From Cytophagia bacterium (GTDB lineage Bacteria; Bacteroidota; Bacteroidia; Cytophagales; Spirosomataceae), in contig REAB01000052.1 in NCBI GenBank assembly GCA_004293645.1, forward strand, positions 1 through 63,032: a stretch of DNA of 63,032 nt, read 5' to 3'. The notes below the pieces were generated by a model, which was given only the letters and a program-made list of their open reading frames with translations, was not told where the DNA came from and did not search any database. Positions 44,701 through 53,583 of this stretch are shown here, one piece after another (the first letter of the stretch is position 1; the number at the start of each line of letters is the position of its first letter). The translations under genes and the position numbers were made by a program.

Positions 44701-47215
44701 CGTAGCTGTCGGCGAGTTTGATGCCGTAAAAAATATTTTGCGTAAACACGTCAAAACGCTTCAACCGATTGACGGGGCGGCCTGTTTCGTCAAAAACTGT
44801 TACGTAAATTTTGCCTTCCAAAACCCCCATGTCTTGGTAGTTGGCATTGAGCAAAAAGGTTTCGTTGGCCAAGCCGCTGTCGTTGGTAACGCCCTGCCGC
44901 AGCGTATTTTCAAACTTAGTGTTGTTGGGAATATCAAAAAGGTACGATTTGAATTTTTCTGGCACAAACGCTTTTCGTTTCAAGCTAAAATCCATTTCGT
45001 AGTTGCGGCCAGAGGCGGGTGGTCCAAACAAATTGAGGGCGGTGGCCGAAAGTGCGGCACTTTGGCCTGTTTGGTAAAACGCGCGGTCGGTTTTGACATC
45101 TACTTTGATGCGGTCGGGCATAAACTCCTCCACGCTCACGTTTTGTGAAGCCAACAGCACCTCGTTGGCGTTCGATATTTCGATGCTGTACGTTCCCGTT
45201 ACGGCGGCTTTGTCGAGCGGCAAGGTGGTGGCGAGGTCGCCTTGTGGGCCTGTGTTGCCCCGAATTACCTTCAATTCTTTGCCATTTGGCAACAAAACCC
45301 GAATCTTAATGGGCACCGACCCAGGCGACTGCCAGTTTTGTTTGCGCACCACGGTATTGAAATGAATGGTTTCGCCAGGGCGATAAATGTTGCGCTCGCC
45401 GTAGATAAACGCCTCAAAACCAGACGCATTGTCGCGTTTGCCCGCCACGTCAAAGCGCGATGTTTCGACGCGGGTGTCGTCAAAAACGAGGTAATTGAAA
45501 TCGGTAGGCGCGGCTTTTTCGCCGCCTACGTTGGCCGTAATCATGGCTATCTTAAAATTAGCAGCCTTTTCGGATAGTTTGTCAAATTTGGCAATGCCCT
45601 TGCTGTCGGTTTTGAGCGTGGCCACGTCTTGGTTGTTGCTCGAAATGAGGTGGATTTCCACGTTTTCGAGTGGTTCGGTGGTTTTGATGGAGTTGGCAAA
45701 AACCCACACTTCCTCGCCCGACTGCTTGGCAATGAGGCCAATGTCTGAAATAGACACCAACTGCGTGGCCTGTAAATACTGCTCGTCTTTCGACTGCACC
45801 GACACCACATAAATGCCTTGAAAATTGTTGGACGCGTCGGGCAAACCCAAATTGAGGGCCGATACGCCGCCTATTTTGGGGAGATTTTCGGTTTCGATGG
45901 TTTTGTTTACAATCAAGTCGCTGTACAGTTGTTGGTCGTCTTCGTTGTAATTAAATTTTCCCGTTGGGCCGTAGTTTTCGTAGCCTTCCTCGCTCGTGCC
46001 TACCACGCCGTATTCGTCGTAGCGGTTGTTGCGCAAAAACTGCAAAATGTTGTTTTGATACACCTTGGCAATCTTGACTTGCACTTTTGGCACGTTCACC
46101 ACGTTGATGCCCACGTTGCGCGCACCCTTGGCCGACAAATAAACCGCCTTCTTATTGGTAAAAGCAACGGCAGCGGGCATTTGGCCAAAAAACAAATCTT
46201 TCGACACGTTTTCGGGCAATTGCACGCCCAACACGCCCTTAGTTTGGTTGGTAATGGTCAGCACGTAGGTGTCGGTTTGGTTAAAATCGCCGCGCACAAT
46301 AAATCCATTTTCAGTCAGTTCGGCTTTGGCCGCCACGGCGGGCTGAATGGTGAAATAATTGGCCAAGTTGTCGGGTTGTAGCTCTTGGGTGGTGGTTATT
46401 TTTACAAAAGCGCGGTTGTTTTCAAAGCCCGTCTGCACGTCTTTTACTTCCAACGTGAGTGGCGAGGGCAACACCGCCGTTTGTGCTATGTCGGCTTTGC
46501 TTTCGTGGGCGGTATTGGGTACTTTCAAACCCTTTTTGAGCAAAATGTTGAGCGATTGCTCTTCTACATTGTTGGTAATAAGCGTATTGGTAATATTCGA
46601 TTGTGCTGTTTGGTTGGCGGCGGTGGCGTGTTCCAACACTTTCTCTCCACTTTTCACTTCTAACTTTTCACTTATTTCGCTGCCATTGACGGGATAATTA
46701 AACTGCAATTTGACCTTAGCCAACGGTTTGCCCGACTCCCGCGACTTGGTCCAGTAGGTTTCGGTTTCGACGAGTTGTAAAAAAGGCGTGTGAAAAGTCA
46801 GTTCGCTCGACGAAACGCCGTATTTTTTGTCGGCTACTTTGCTGGTCAAAACCTCGTTGAGGTCGGCGCGGTATTCGGTGGCGGGGTCAAAACCAGCCGT
46901 GGGCGAAAACACCAGCTCGTTGGGGGCAGTCCACTTAAATTTGCCAGCCACGGCGGGTTTAAATTCTACGTATTTGGTGGCCTCCCAACTGTTCAAATCT
47001 GACTCCCGCACCAAGTCTTTGTTGAACGTAAATACCAAATTTTGGGCCAATTGAATCTCGTCTTCAAAATTGCTGCCCACCACCCGAATCTCGTTGAGTT
47101 TGCCGCAGGAGAACAAAGTGAAAAGTGTAAAGTGTAAAGTGTAAAGTGTAAAGGATAGCGTAATGCGTAAAAAATGGCGAATTGCCAATGATTTGGCATT
47201 GGAAGAAGTTTTCAT
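41717..47215 (-). CDS. Giant alpha-2-macroglobulin-like lipoprotein
   Basis: A 1832-aa bacterial alpha-2-macroglobulin, thought to trap proteases in the periplasm together with cell-wall repair enzymes. Lipidation is likely at Cys37 (TLFSCG). The mid region has MG2-type domains (FIYGERNIYRPGETIHFN); then come the MG10-like segment (IVISTALPRFLSPDDEVIVP) and the thioester motif GCVEQ with Cys1370, followed by an alpha-helical thioester domain and a C-terminal receptor-like domain. Oddities: the signal-peptide core is encoded by 7-bp tandem repeats (47116-47153), and two palindromic repeats insert peptides in the thioester-domain region (SPQTPDGGLKPFFQKKIAPP... and NSPLRGLGAASGKG). The frame stays open throughout. 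No pbpC follows. Confidence 0.93.
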   Translation of the reverse strand: MKTSSNAKSLAIRHFLRITLSFTLYTLHFTLFTLFSCGKLNEIRVVGSNFEDEIQLAQNLVFTFNKDLVRESDLNSWEATKYVEFKPAVAGKFKWTAPNELVFSPTAGFDPATEYRADLNEVLTSKVADKKYGVSSSELTFHTPFLQLVETETYWTKSRESGKPLAKVKLQFNYPVNGSEISEKLEVKSGEKVLEHATAANQTAQSNITNTLITNNVEEQSLNILLKKGLKVPNTAHESKADIAQTAVLPSPLTLEVKDVQTGFENNRAFVKITTTQELQPDNLANYFTIQPAVAAKAELTENGFIVRGDFNQTDTYVLTITNQTKGVLGVQLPENVSKDLFFGQMPAAVAFTNKKAVYLSAKGARNVGINVVNVPKVQVKIAKVYQNNILQFLRNNRYDEYGVVGTSEEGYENYGPTGKFNYNEDDQQLYSDLIVNKTIETENLPKIGGVSALNLGLPDASNNFQGIYVVSVQSKDEQYLQATQLVSISDIGLIAKQSGEEVWVFANSIKTTEPLENVEIHLISSNNQDVATLKTDSKGIAKFDKLSEKAANFKIAMITANVGGEKAAPTDFNYLVFDDTRVETSRFDVAGKRDNASGFEAFIYGERNIYRPGETIHFNTVVRKQNWQSPGSVPIKIRVLLPNGKELKVIRGNTGPQGDLATTLPLDKAAVTGTYSIEISNANEVLLASQNVSVEEFMPDRIKVDVKTDRAFYQTGQSAALSATALNLFGPPASGRNYEMDFSLKRKAFVPEKFKSYLFDIPNNTKFENTLRQGVTNDSGLANETFLLNANYQDMGVLEGKIYVTVFDETGRPVNRLKRFDVFTQNIFYGIKLADSYVGLNAPLPIALVALDKDANPKTATAQVEIVRIEYLTVVERIENQLRYASKKREKVVYSNVANLAGGKGEVRYVPTVSGEYEVRVRRVGAMGYSVASFYAYGWGSTAASSFEVSNEGQVLMEFDKPKYQIGEKATVLFKTPFKGKLLVSVERNKVLEYKYIDTDSQSAEFQFTITDDHLPNAYVTATLIRALDNSALPLTVAHGFAPVPVEDPDTKMPVEIVAVEKSRSKTKQTIKVRAARNAQVTIAVVDEGILQIKNYQTPDIHGFFYQKRALEVGSHDLYQLLFPELSLASVSSTGGDGYDLEKRVNPLSNGRVNLVAFWSGTLNTGLSGEAEFEVEVPQFSGDLRIMAVAYKDNAFGSANKNMKVADPIVISTALPRFLSPDDEVIVPVNISNTEKKPVNVSVSVNVGGNLTQNSAIKTQNLSIAPEKESRTNFTIKAAQAMGNGTVTITVNNGKEKFTEKTELTVRPATSLLKTAQSGMIAGGSNATIDLTNNGFIPSTVKSRLVLSRSPLVQYAKALDYLLGYPHGCVEQTISKAFPQIYFTDLAKLLKTSTYMVKTGDSDFNPTFNVQAAIQKVEAMQLFNGAVSYWPATTDESWWGTAYATHFLLEAQRAGFEVSTSSLGKMIDYLTTKTNAPALETELVYSESGSYVAQQVASRSAIYSLYVLSMAGKPNRASMNYYKQNNNLLTNDSRYLLTAAFKQIGSPQTPDGGLKPFFQKKIAPPSGAARLGSSPILNLALVLNTLIETDPNDLQIPVLARQLSQALNATAYLSTQEASFAFLALGKLAKKNANSTVTAKITVDNKVYQFDGKDLAINTNSPLRGLGAASGKGSLYWFAQTEGLSATGGYVEEDANLRVRKQFLNRFGQPMSSFKQNDLVVVKITLSSTAGTPVENVVVTDLLPAAFEIENPRLTEPRDMPWIKTATVPDHFDLRDDRINYYTSATATEKTFYYLVRVITKGTFALGPVSADAMYSGEYRSYSGGGKVKVE
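42209..42232. repeat. Palindromic repeat in the macroglobulin gene (first)
   Basis: AGCCCCC-AACCCCCGGAGG-GGGGCT, read in frame as SPLRGLGA on the minus strand. Confidence 0.65.
42509..42578. repeat. Palindromic repeat in the macroglobulin gene (second)
   Basis: AGCCCC...GGGGGAGCT and AGCCCCCATCGGGGG-type palindromes side by side, giving the Pro/Gly-rich peptide GSPQTPDGGLK...APPSGAA in frame. Confidence 0.65.
47116..47153. repeat. 7-bp tandem repeat in the macroglobulin signal peptide
   Basis: Four clean copies of ACTTTAC (minus strand) plus flanking variants, between the start codon and the lipobox. Three units span 21 nt and encode Leu-His-Phe-Thr-Leu-Tyr-Thr. Because 7 and 3 are coprime, every frame gives the same hydrophobic peptide series. 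Confidence 0.8.
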
Positions 47216-47407
47216 TTATGGAGAGGAGTTTGGGGTTTTACGCAATAACGCAAAAAGGTATTAAAAGTATGGGGCAACACCAAAGATTTTTTTGGCAGCT
47301 CAACTGAATACGGTAATTCTTAGGAAATGAAAAGTTCTTGTGCGCAAATTTATATTTATTGCAACTATTGTGTCTATCTCTAAGACAATTCTAATATGTG
47401 CTTAATC

Positions 47408-47435
47408 TTGTTCTAATACAGCAACGATACCTTTG
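47408..47435 (+). promoter_or_regulatory. Promoter of the RND efflux operon
   Basis: TTG at 47408-47410, a 17-bp spacer and TACCTTTG at 47428-47435. The predicted start is about 20 nt before the adaptor ATG. No clear operator palindrome is seen and no regulator gene is adjacent. Confidence 0.7.
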
Positions 47436-47461
47436 TGGCTTCAAGTTAAGAACCATTATTT

Positions 47462-48586
47462 ATGACAAAAGTACTTACATCTTTGACGGTAGTTTATTTA
47501 TGCTTGTGGCTGGCCTCTTGCAGCAAATCAAATGGAGAGAACACGCAAAAAATTGAAAACTACCAAGTTACCAGCCCAATTATAATCGACACAACGTATC
47601 ATGTAGATTACGTGGCGGACATTCAGTCGGTGCGTAATGTCGAAATCAGGGCGCGGGTAAAAGGCTACATTGAGTCTATTTATGTGGACGAAGGAAAACC
47701 CGTACGGAAAGGACAAATTTTGTTTAGTATCAGCAAAAACGAATTTCAAGAAGGGCTTTACCAAGCAAAAGCCATGCTCAAAAGTGCCATTGCCGATGCC
47801 AAAGCTGCCGAATTGACCGTTCAAAATACGCGGCTATTGCTGGACAAAAATGTGGTTTCTAAAACTGAGCTTGAAATGGCCAACGCAAAATTAGATGCCC
47901 TCAAAGCCAAGATTGATGAAGCACGCTCGCACGAGGCTTCGGCCGAGATTCGCTTGGCCCGCACCAACATTCGTGCGCCATTTGATGGCATCATTGACCG
48001 AATTCCAAATAAGGCAGGCAGCTTGGTGGACGAGGGTACGCTCTTGACTACTATTTCTGACAACACCGAGGTTTTTGCGTATTTCAACGTATCTGAAAAA
48101 GAATACTTAGACTATGCAGCAGACAAAAAACAAACTCAAAATCGGGAGGTTTCGCTGATTTTGGCCAACGGAGAAGAGCACAAGTCGAAAGGCCGCATTG
48201 AAACATTGGAAGGCGAGTTTAATGCTGAAACGGGTAGCATTGCGTTTCGGGCGCGGTTTTCTAATGCTGAAAAAATACTAAAAAATGGCTCTACGGGCAA
48301 AGTAAGACTGCTCAATAAGATTGAAAATGCGCTCGTAATTCCGCAAAAGTCGTCTTTTGAGATACAAGACAAAATTTATGTGTACGTGGTAGGCCCAGAT
48401 GGTACGGTGAAAATGAAAAACTTTACGCCCAAGCTACGTATTCCACACCTGTATGTGCTGCAAGCAGGTCTTGGCGCGAATGATAAGTTTATTTACGAAG
48501 GTATTCAGAATATCCGCGAAGGGGCAAAAGTGAAGCCGCAGTTTGTGCAGATGAATACCCTTTTACCACAAATTTTAAACGACTAA
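47462..48586 (+). CDS. RND efflux periplasmic adaptor (membrane fusion protein)
   Basis: A 374-aa lipoprotein (LASC, Cys20) of the AcrA/MexA type. A lipoyl-like half (VEIRARVKGYIESIYVDEGK), a coiled-coil hairpin (about 95-160; LYQAKAMLKSAIADAKAAEL, AKLDALKAKIDEARSHEASA), the second lipoyl half (RTNIRAPFDGIIDRIPNKAG) and beta-barrel and membrane-proximal domains follow in order. It links the pump to the outer-membrane channel. The pump gene starts 10 bp downstream. Confidence 0.94.
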   Translation: MTKVLTSLTVVYLCLWLASCSKSNGENTQKIENYQVTSPIIIDTTYHVDYVADIQSVRNVEIRARVKGYIESIYVDEGKPVRKGQILFSISKNEFQEGLYQAKAMLKSAIADAKAAELTVQNTRLLLDKNVVSKTELEMANAKLDALKAKIDEARSHEASAEIRLARTNIRAPFDGIIDRIPNKAGSLVDEGTLLTTISDNTEVFAYFNVSEKEYLDYAADKKQTQNREVSLILANGEEHKSKGRIETLEGEFNAETGSIAFRARFSNAEKILKNGSTGKVRLLNKIENALVIPQKSSFEIQDKIYVYVVGPDGTVKMKNFTPKLRIPHLYVLQAGLGANDKFIYEGIQNIREGAKVKPQFVQMNTLLPQILND

Positions 48587-48596
48587 CCCACCCACC

Positions 48597-51500
48597 ATGT
48601 TTACGACCTTCATTCATCGGCCAGTGCTATCTATCGTGATTTCATTGGTAATCGTGCTGTTGGGTTTGCTGTCTTTCTTTCAGTTACCCGTTACGCAGTA
48701 CCCCGACATTGCACCGCCCGCCGTAACTGTTACTACCCGATACACGGGTGCCAACGCCGAGGTTTGCTCTAAGGCCGTGGTAACACCACTCGAAAGAGCC
48801 ATAAACGGTGTACCCAACATGACTTACATGACTTCTACTTCGGGCAACGACGGTACGAGTATTATTCAGGTCTATTTTAAAGTAGGTACCGATCCCGACG
48901 TGGCGGCGGTGGGCGTACAAAACCGCGTTACGACGGTACTGGATGAACTACCCGAAGAGGTAATCAAGGCGGGCGTAAGTACGGAAAAGGAAGTGAATAG
49001 TATGCTGATGTACATCAACTTACTAAGCAAAGACCCCAAAACCGACGAGAAGTTCCTCTTCAACTTTGCCGACATTAATATAATGGCCGAACTCAAACGA
49101 ATTGACGGTGTGGGTTTTGCCGATATAATGGGCCAACGCGAATACGCCATGCGGATATGGCTCAAACCCGACCGCATGACCTCCTACGATGTGTCGGCAG
49201 AAGACGTTATTGTGGCTTTACGCAACCAAAACTTAGAAGCGGCACCAGGCAAAATTGGGGAAAGCTCAGGCCGAAAAGCGCAGTCGTTGCAGTATGTGTT
49301 GCGGTACGGCGGTAAATTTACGAAAGCAGAGCAGTACGAGAACATCATCATCAAAGCCAGCAACCAAGGCCAAATTTTGCGTTTGAAAGACATCGCCGAA
49401 ATTGAGTTTGGTTCGTTGGATTATGACGTATTATCAAAAGAAAACGGGCGGCCTTCGGCGGCGATATTGCTCAAACAACGCCCAGGTTCTAACGCCAGCG
49501 ACGTTATTGCCAACGTTAAAAAGCGAATGGCCGAACTAAAAGCTACCACTTTCCCTGCCGAAATTGATTACACCATCAGCTACGACGTATCGCGGTTTTT
49601 AGATGCATCTATCCATGAAGTAATCAAAACCCTCATCGAAGCCTTCATTTTGGTTGCGTTGGTGGTATTTATTTTTCTGCAAGATTGGCGCTCCACGGTT
49701 ATTCCAGCCATTGCCGTCCCTGTTTCATTGATAGGCACGTTTGCGTTCATGCAGTTGTTTGGTTTTTCGATTAATCTCCTCACGCTCTTTGCCTTGGTGT
49801 TGTCGATTGGTATTGTAGTGGACGATGCCATTGTGGTTATTGAGGCGGTTCACGCCAAAATGGAAAAGCTGCATATTGGCGCCAAAGAAGCCACAATTCA
49901 AACCATGAATGAAATCAGCGGAGCAATCATTGCCATTACTCTGGTGATGTCGGCGGTGTTTGTTCCAGTGGCCTTTTTGTCGGGGCCTGTAGGAGTATTT
50001 TATCGGCAATTTTCAATCACGATGGCCATTGCCATTGTGATTTCGGGTGTCAATGCACTTACGCTTACGCCAGCACTTTGCGCCATTATATTAAAAAATA
50101 CCCACGCCGAGCCAAAGAAAAAAACTTGGCTGAATGGTTTTTTTGATGCTTTCAACAAACGCTTCGACCAGCTTACGGAGCGTTACAAACGTCTCTTAAA
50201 ACTCATTGCCAATCGGCGGGTTGTTACTTTTAGTTTGTTGGTTATTTTTATTGTCGCTACTTACGGTACTAACTTGATACTGCCGTCGGGTTTTATTCCT
50301 ACCGAAGACCAGGGCACTATTTATGCCAACATTACCACGCCTTCGGGAGCTACCCTTGAGCGCACCGAGGCAGTTACCGATGCCATCCAGAAAGCGGCGG
50401 CCAGTATTGATGCAGTAGAATCTACTTCCACGCTTGCGGGTTTCAGTATGATGACCGATGGCTCTGGCGCGTCTTTTGGAATGACCATGGTTAATCTAAA
50501 ACCTTGGGAGGCTCGCCGTGAAAGCGTAGATGATGTGGTTGCTTTGATGACCGAAAAAACCAAATCTTTAAAAGATGCAAGTATTCAGTTTTTTCCTCCT
50601 CCTGCGGTGCCAGGCTACGGCAATTCGAGTGGTTTTGAAATGCGAATCCAAGACCGCTCAGGAAGCGGTAATTTACAACGCTTAGAAAAAGTGGCGAAAG
50701 ATTTTTCCGATGCCCTCAACCAACGGCCAGAAATACAAAATGCGTTTACAAGTTTTAATGCCAGTTTTCCACAGTATTTGTTGGAAGTAGATAACGAAAA
50801 AGCCGCCCAAAAAGGAGTTTCGATAGACAACGCCATGAGCAACTTGCAGTCGCTTATTGGGAGTTATTATGCCACCAATTTTATTCGGTTTGGGCAAATG
50901 TACAAGGTCATGATTCAGGCATTGCCCCGCTACCGCGCCCAGCCCAACGATATTTTGAGCCTGTTTGTCAAAAACAACAAAGGAGAAATAGTGCCTTATG
51001 GGGCGTTTCTCAACATCAAGCGCGTTTATGGCCCAGAGCAACTTACCCGTTATAATATGTTTACGGCTGCCATGATTAACGGAGAACCTGCTTCTGGCTA
51101 CAGTACTGGTGATGTTATCAAAGCCATCAAGGCCACAGCAACCGACAACCTCCCCAAAGGATACACCTATGAGTGGTCGGGTATGACCCGCGACGAGGTA
51201 CTTTCGGGCGACCAAGCCATTTACATATTTCTACTTTGTTTGTTGTTTGTGTATTTATTGTTGTCGGCCCAGTATGAAAGTTTTTGGTTGCCGCTGTCCG
51301 TTATTCTGTCGCTACCAGCAGGAATATTTGGGTCGTTTTTCTTGCTGATGTGTTTGGGCTTACAAAACAACATTTACGCCCAAGTAGCCTTGGTAATGTT
51401 GGTCGGATTGTTGAGTAAAAACGCCATCTTGATTATTGAGTTTGCCATTTTACGCCAAAGCGAAGGGCTTACGCCATTGAAAGCGGCAATTGAAGGTGCT

Positions 51501-51746
51501 GTATCGCGGTTGCGACCTATCTTGATGACTTCCTTTGCTTTTATTGCAGGCCTAATACCCCTGATGTTGGCCTCAGGAGCGGGAGCCATTGGCAACCGTA
51601 CCATTGGCACGGCAGCAGCAGGAGGGATGTTTTTCGGTACGCTGTTTGGCATCGTCATTGTGCCTGGGCTGTACGTAGTTTTTGCCAGTATTGGCCAAAA
51701 AAAGAAAAAACCTGTGGCCGCAGAACCAGCATTAGCAGAATTATAA
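48597..51746 (+). CDS. RND efflux pump, HAE1/AcrB family
   Basis: A 1049-aa inner-membrane proton-driven pump with 12 expected transmembrane helices and two large periplasmic loops. The N-terminus FIHRPVLSIVISLVIVLLGL is typical. Helix 4 carries the proton-relay pair Asp409/Asp410 in GIVVDDAIVV, as in AcrB (Asp407/408). GFIPTEDQGTIYANITTPSG starts the second loop and LLSKNAILIIEFA supplies helix 10. Middle gene of a three-gene efflux operon. The substrate is unknown; the family exports hydrophobic drugs, dyes and bile-like compounds. Confidence 0.96.
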   Translation: MFTTFIHRPVLSIVISLVIVLLGLLSFFQLPVTQYPDIAPPAVTVTTRYTGANAEVCSKAVVTPLERAINGVPNMTYMTSTSGNDGTSIIQVYFKVGTDPDVAAVGVQNRVTTVLDELPEEVIKAGVSTEKEVNSMLMYINLLSKDPKTDEKFLFNFADINIMAELKRIDGVGFADIMGQREYAMRIWLKPDRMTSYDVSAEDVIVALRNQNLEAAPGKIGESSGRKAQSLQYVLRYGGKFTKAEQYENIIIKASNQGQILRLKDIAEIEFGSLDYDVLSKENGRPSAAILLKQRPGSNASDVIANVKKRMAELKATTFPAEIDYTISYDVSRFLDASIHEVIKTLIEAFILVALVVFIFLQDWRSTVIPAIAVPVSLIGTFAFMQLFGFSINLLTLFALVLSIGIVVDDAIVVIEAVHAKMEKLHIGAKEATIQTMNEISGAIIAITLVMSAVFVPVAFLSGPVGVFYRQFSITMAIAIVISGVNALTLTPALCAIILKNTHAEPKKKTWLNGFFDAFNKRFDQLTERYKRLLKLIANRRVVTFSLLVIFIVATYGTNLILPSGFIPTEDQGTIYANITTPSGATLERTEAVTDAIQKAAASIDAVESTSTLAGFSMMTDGSGASFGMTMVNLKPWEARRESVDDVVALMTEKTKSLKDASIQFFPPPAVPGYGNSSGFEMRIQDRSGSGNLQRLEKVAKDFSDALNQRPEIQNAFTSFNASFPQYLLEVDNEKAAQKGVSIDNAMSNLQSLIGSYYATNFIRFGQMYKVMIQALPRYRAQPNDILSLFVKNNKGEIVPYGAFLNIKRVYGPEQLTRYNMFTAAMINGEPASGYSTGDVIKAIKATATDNLPKGYTYEWSGMTRDEVLSGDQAIYIFLLCLLFVYLLLSAQYESFWLPLSVILSLPAGIFGSFFLLMCLGLQNNIYAQVALVMLVGLLSKNAILIIEFAILRQSEGLTPLKAAIEGAVSRLRPILMTSFAFIAGLIPLMLASGAGAIGNRTIGTAAAGGMFFGTLFGIVIVPGLYVVFASIGQKKKKPVAAEPALAEL

Positions 51747-51759
51747 AACAATCATTCTA

Positions 51760-51805
51760 ATTTCTTGAAAAAATGGCTGTTTATTAAGTCATTTTTTCAA
51801 GAAAT
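51760..51805 (+). promoter_or_regulatory. Perfect 16-bp hairpin between pump and channel genes
   Basis: ATTTCTTGAAAAAATG (51760-51775) pairs completely with CATTTTTTCAAGAAAT (51790-51805) around a 14-nt loop, just before the channel gene. It may be an attenuator or a processing/stability element that sets channel expression relative to the pump. Confidence 0.6.
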
Positions 51806-51821
51806 CCTCTAACACAATACC

Positions 51822-53258
51822 ATGAATTTAGCTCGCCTTGTTGTTATTTTATTTCTTTTTGGTTGGATAAGTAGTTGTAAAACACCTTCTACGCTTTTCA
51901 AGACCAACCCTGTTCAGCCTTTACCAACGCAGTTTACCACGCCCAACGACTCGCTCAACAGTGCTGATTTGACTTGGCGGGCTTTTTTTAAGGACGATTT
52001 GCTCTCGGCATTGATTGATACGGCCTTGGTTCATAATTTAGATTTGCTCAAAATGCAGCAACGCCTTGCGGTATTTGATGCGCAAATATTGCAAGCACAA
52101 GGGCGTTTGAAGCCTTTTGTAACGGGTGGGGCCAGCGTTGGAGTAAGGCGTTTTGGTAAATATACCATGGATGGAGTCGGTAACTTTGACACCAATTTTT
52201 CTACCAATATTACTCCATCTCAACGTGTAGCCGAATTCTTGCCCGATTTTTTTTGGGGAGTGCAAAGCTCTTGGGAAATTGATGTCTATCGCAAGTTACG
52301 CAATCAGCGGCAGGCGGCTATTTCGCGTTATTTGGCTACGCTCGAAGGGCGCAATCTGCTCGTTACTAATATTATAGCCGACATCGCCAACACTTACTAC
52401 GATTTAGTAGCTGCTGATTTAGAACTCAATTTTATTCGGGAAACCATTGTGCTTCAACGCGCTCAGCTCGATTTAATCAAGCTCGAAAAAGAAGCAGGTC
52501 GCAGCACGGAGTTGGCTGTGCAGCAGTTTGATGCGCAACTACTCAACGCCCTAAGTCTCGAAAAAGAGCTGCTGCAACAAATCAACTTTGACGAGAACCG
52601 CATCAATTTTATCTTGGGGAGGTTTTCTCAACCTGTTCAGCGTACCAAAGGGTCATTTTTACAGACATCAATACTGCAAGTTTACAAAGGTTCACCAGCC
52701 GATTTGCTCAAAAACCGCCCTGATATTCGCCAAGCAGAACTCAATATCGTAGCCGCCAAAGCCGACGTAGCGGCCGCAAGGGCTGCTTTCTTGCCCTCTC
52801 TCAATCTGGGCGGTACGTTGGGGTTTCAGGCGTTTAATCCTAAATTTATACTCAGCCCGCAGTCTATTGCTTTTAATATATTGGGTGGTATTTCTGCACC
52901 TTTGGTCAATAAAACGGCCATTCAAGCAGAATTTAACTTCCGCAAGGCCGAACAATTAGATGCCTTCTATCATTACCAACAAGTAATTCTGAATGGTTAC
53001 GTAGAGGTTCATAATCAATGGGTTAGCATTGATAATTTGCAACAAATGTATGACCTCAAAGCGCAAGAAGCTCAAAAATTGCAAAGTGCCGTAGAAATAG
53101 CTTCGCAACTTTACCTGACTGGTCGCGCTACGTATTTGGAGATTTTGCTCAACCGTCAAAATGCCATCAGGGCAAATTTTGAGCTCATCGAAATCAAACA
53201 ACGGCAATTTGACGCGACCGTTAAGTTGTACCGTGCTTTGGGTGGCGGTTGGCGGTAA
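51822..53258 (+). CDS. TolC/OprM-like outer-membrane efflux lipoprotein
   Basis: A 478-aa outer-membrane channel of the NodT/OprM group. Lipidation is likely at Cys19 (ISSCK). Two repeats of the outer-membrane efflux protein domain are seen, each with long helices (DLLKMQQRLAVFDAQILQAQ; LLKNRPDIRQAELNIVAAKA). The segment LKNRPDIRQAE is typical of the family. It completes the tripartite pump with the two preceding genes; a hairpin in the 75-bp gap may modulate its level. Confidence 0.94.
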   Translation: MNLARLVVILFLFGWISSCKTPSTLFKTNPVQPLPTQFTTPNDSLNSADLTWRAFFKDDLLSALIDTALVHNLDLLKMQQRLAVFDAQILQAQGRLKPFVTGGASVGVRRFGKYTMDGVGNFDTNFSTNITPSQRVAEFLPDFFWGVQSSWEIDVYRKLRNQRQAAISRYLATLEGRNLLVTNIIADIANTYYDLVAADLELNFIRETIVLQRAQLDLIKLEKEAGRSTELAVQQFDAQLLNALSLEKELLQQINFDENRINFILGRFSQPVQRTKGSFLQTSILQVYKGSPADLLKNRPDIRQAELNIVAAKADVAAARAAFLPSLNLGGTLGFQAFNPKFILSPQSIAFNILGGISAPLVNKTAIQAEFNFRKAEQLDAFYHYQQVILNGYVEVHNQWVSIDNLQQMYDLKAQEAQKLQSAVEIASQLYLTGRATYLEILLNRQNAIRANFELIEIKQRQFDATVKLYRALGGGWR

Positions 53259-53289
53259 GCGTACTCAAAAAGCGTCTGGTTGATATTTT

Positions 53290-53353
53290 ACAATTTCAGA
53301 GGCCATCGTAGCAACGCCAGGCTTGGCGTTGCTACGATGGCCTCTGAAATTGT
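53290..53353. repeat. 64-bp near-perfect palindrome with dispersed core
   Basis: Two 30-bp arms pair without mismatch around a 4-nt loop (GGCT). The inner part (GCAACGCCA / TGGCGTTGC) is the same element as at 26974-26995. It lies 31 bp after the channel gene and could terminate the efflux operon. A further motif (GGCGTTTGCAACGCC) lies near 53494-53508. The rest of 53259-53583 holds only short repeat words and a promoter. Confidence 0.85.
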
Positions 53354-53536
53354 TTAAACCATTGATTGTCAAACAATTACAAATTAAAAAAATAACCGAA
53401 ACTATTACCTAAAAAGGAATAATTTGGTGGCGGAAAGATGATTAATACTTTTCCCCGCTGTCCCCGATTTGCAATCGCGGACTTTACTGGAATGGCGTTT
53501 GCAACGCCCTTTGAGGAAAAACAAAACCTACGCCAG

Positions 53537-53563
53537 TTTGTTGGAGAAATTGTGCTATTTTTG
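53537..53563 (+). promoter_or_regulatory. Candidate promoter of the beta-helix gene
   Basis: TTTG at 53537-53540, a 15-bp spacer (short) and TATTTTTG at 53556-53563, about 20 nt before the ATG. Confidence 0.4.
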
Positions 53564-53583
53564 AATCAAAAAATACCAAAATC

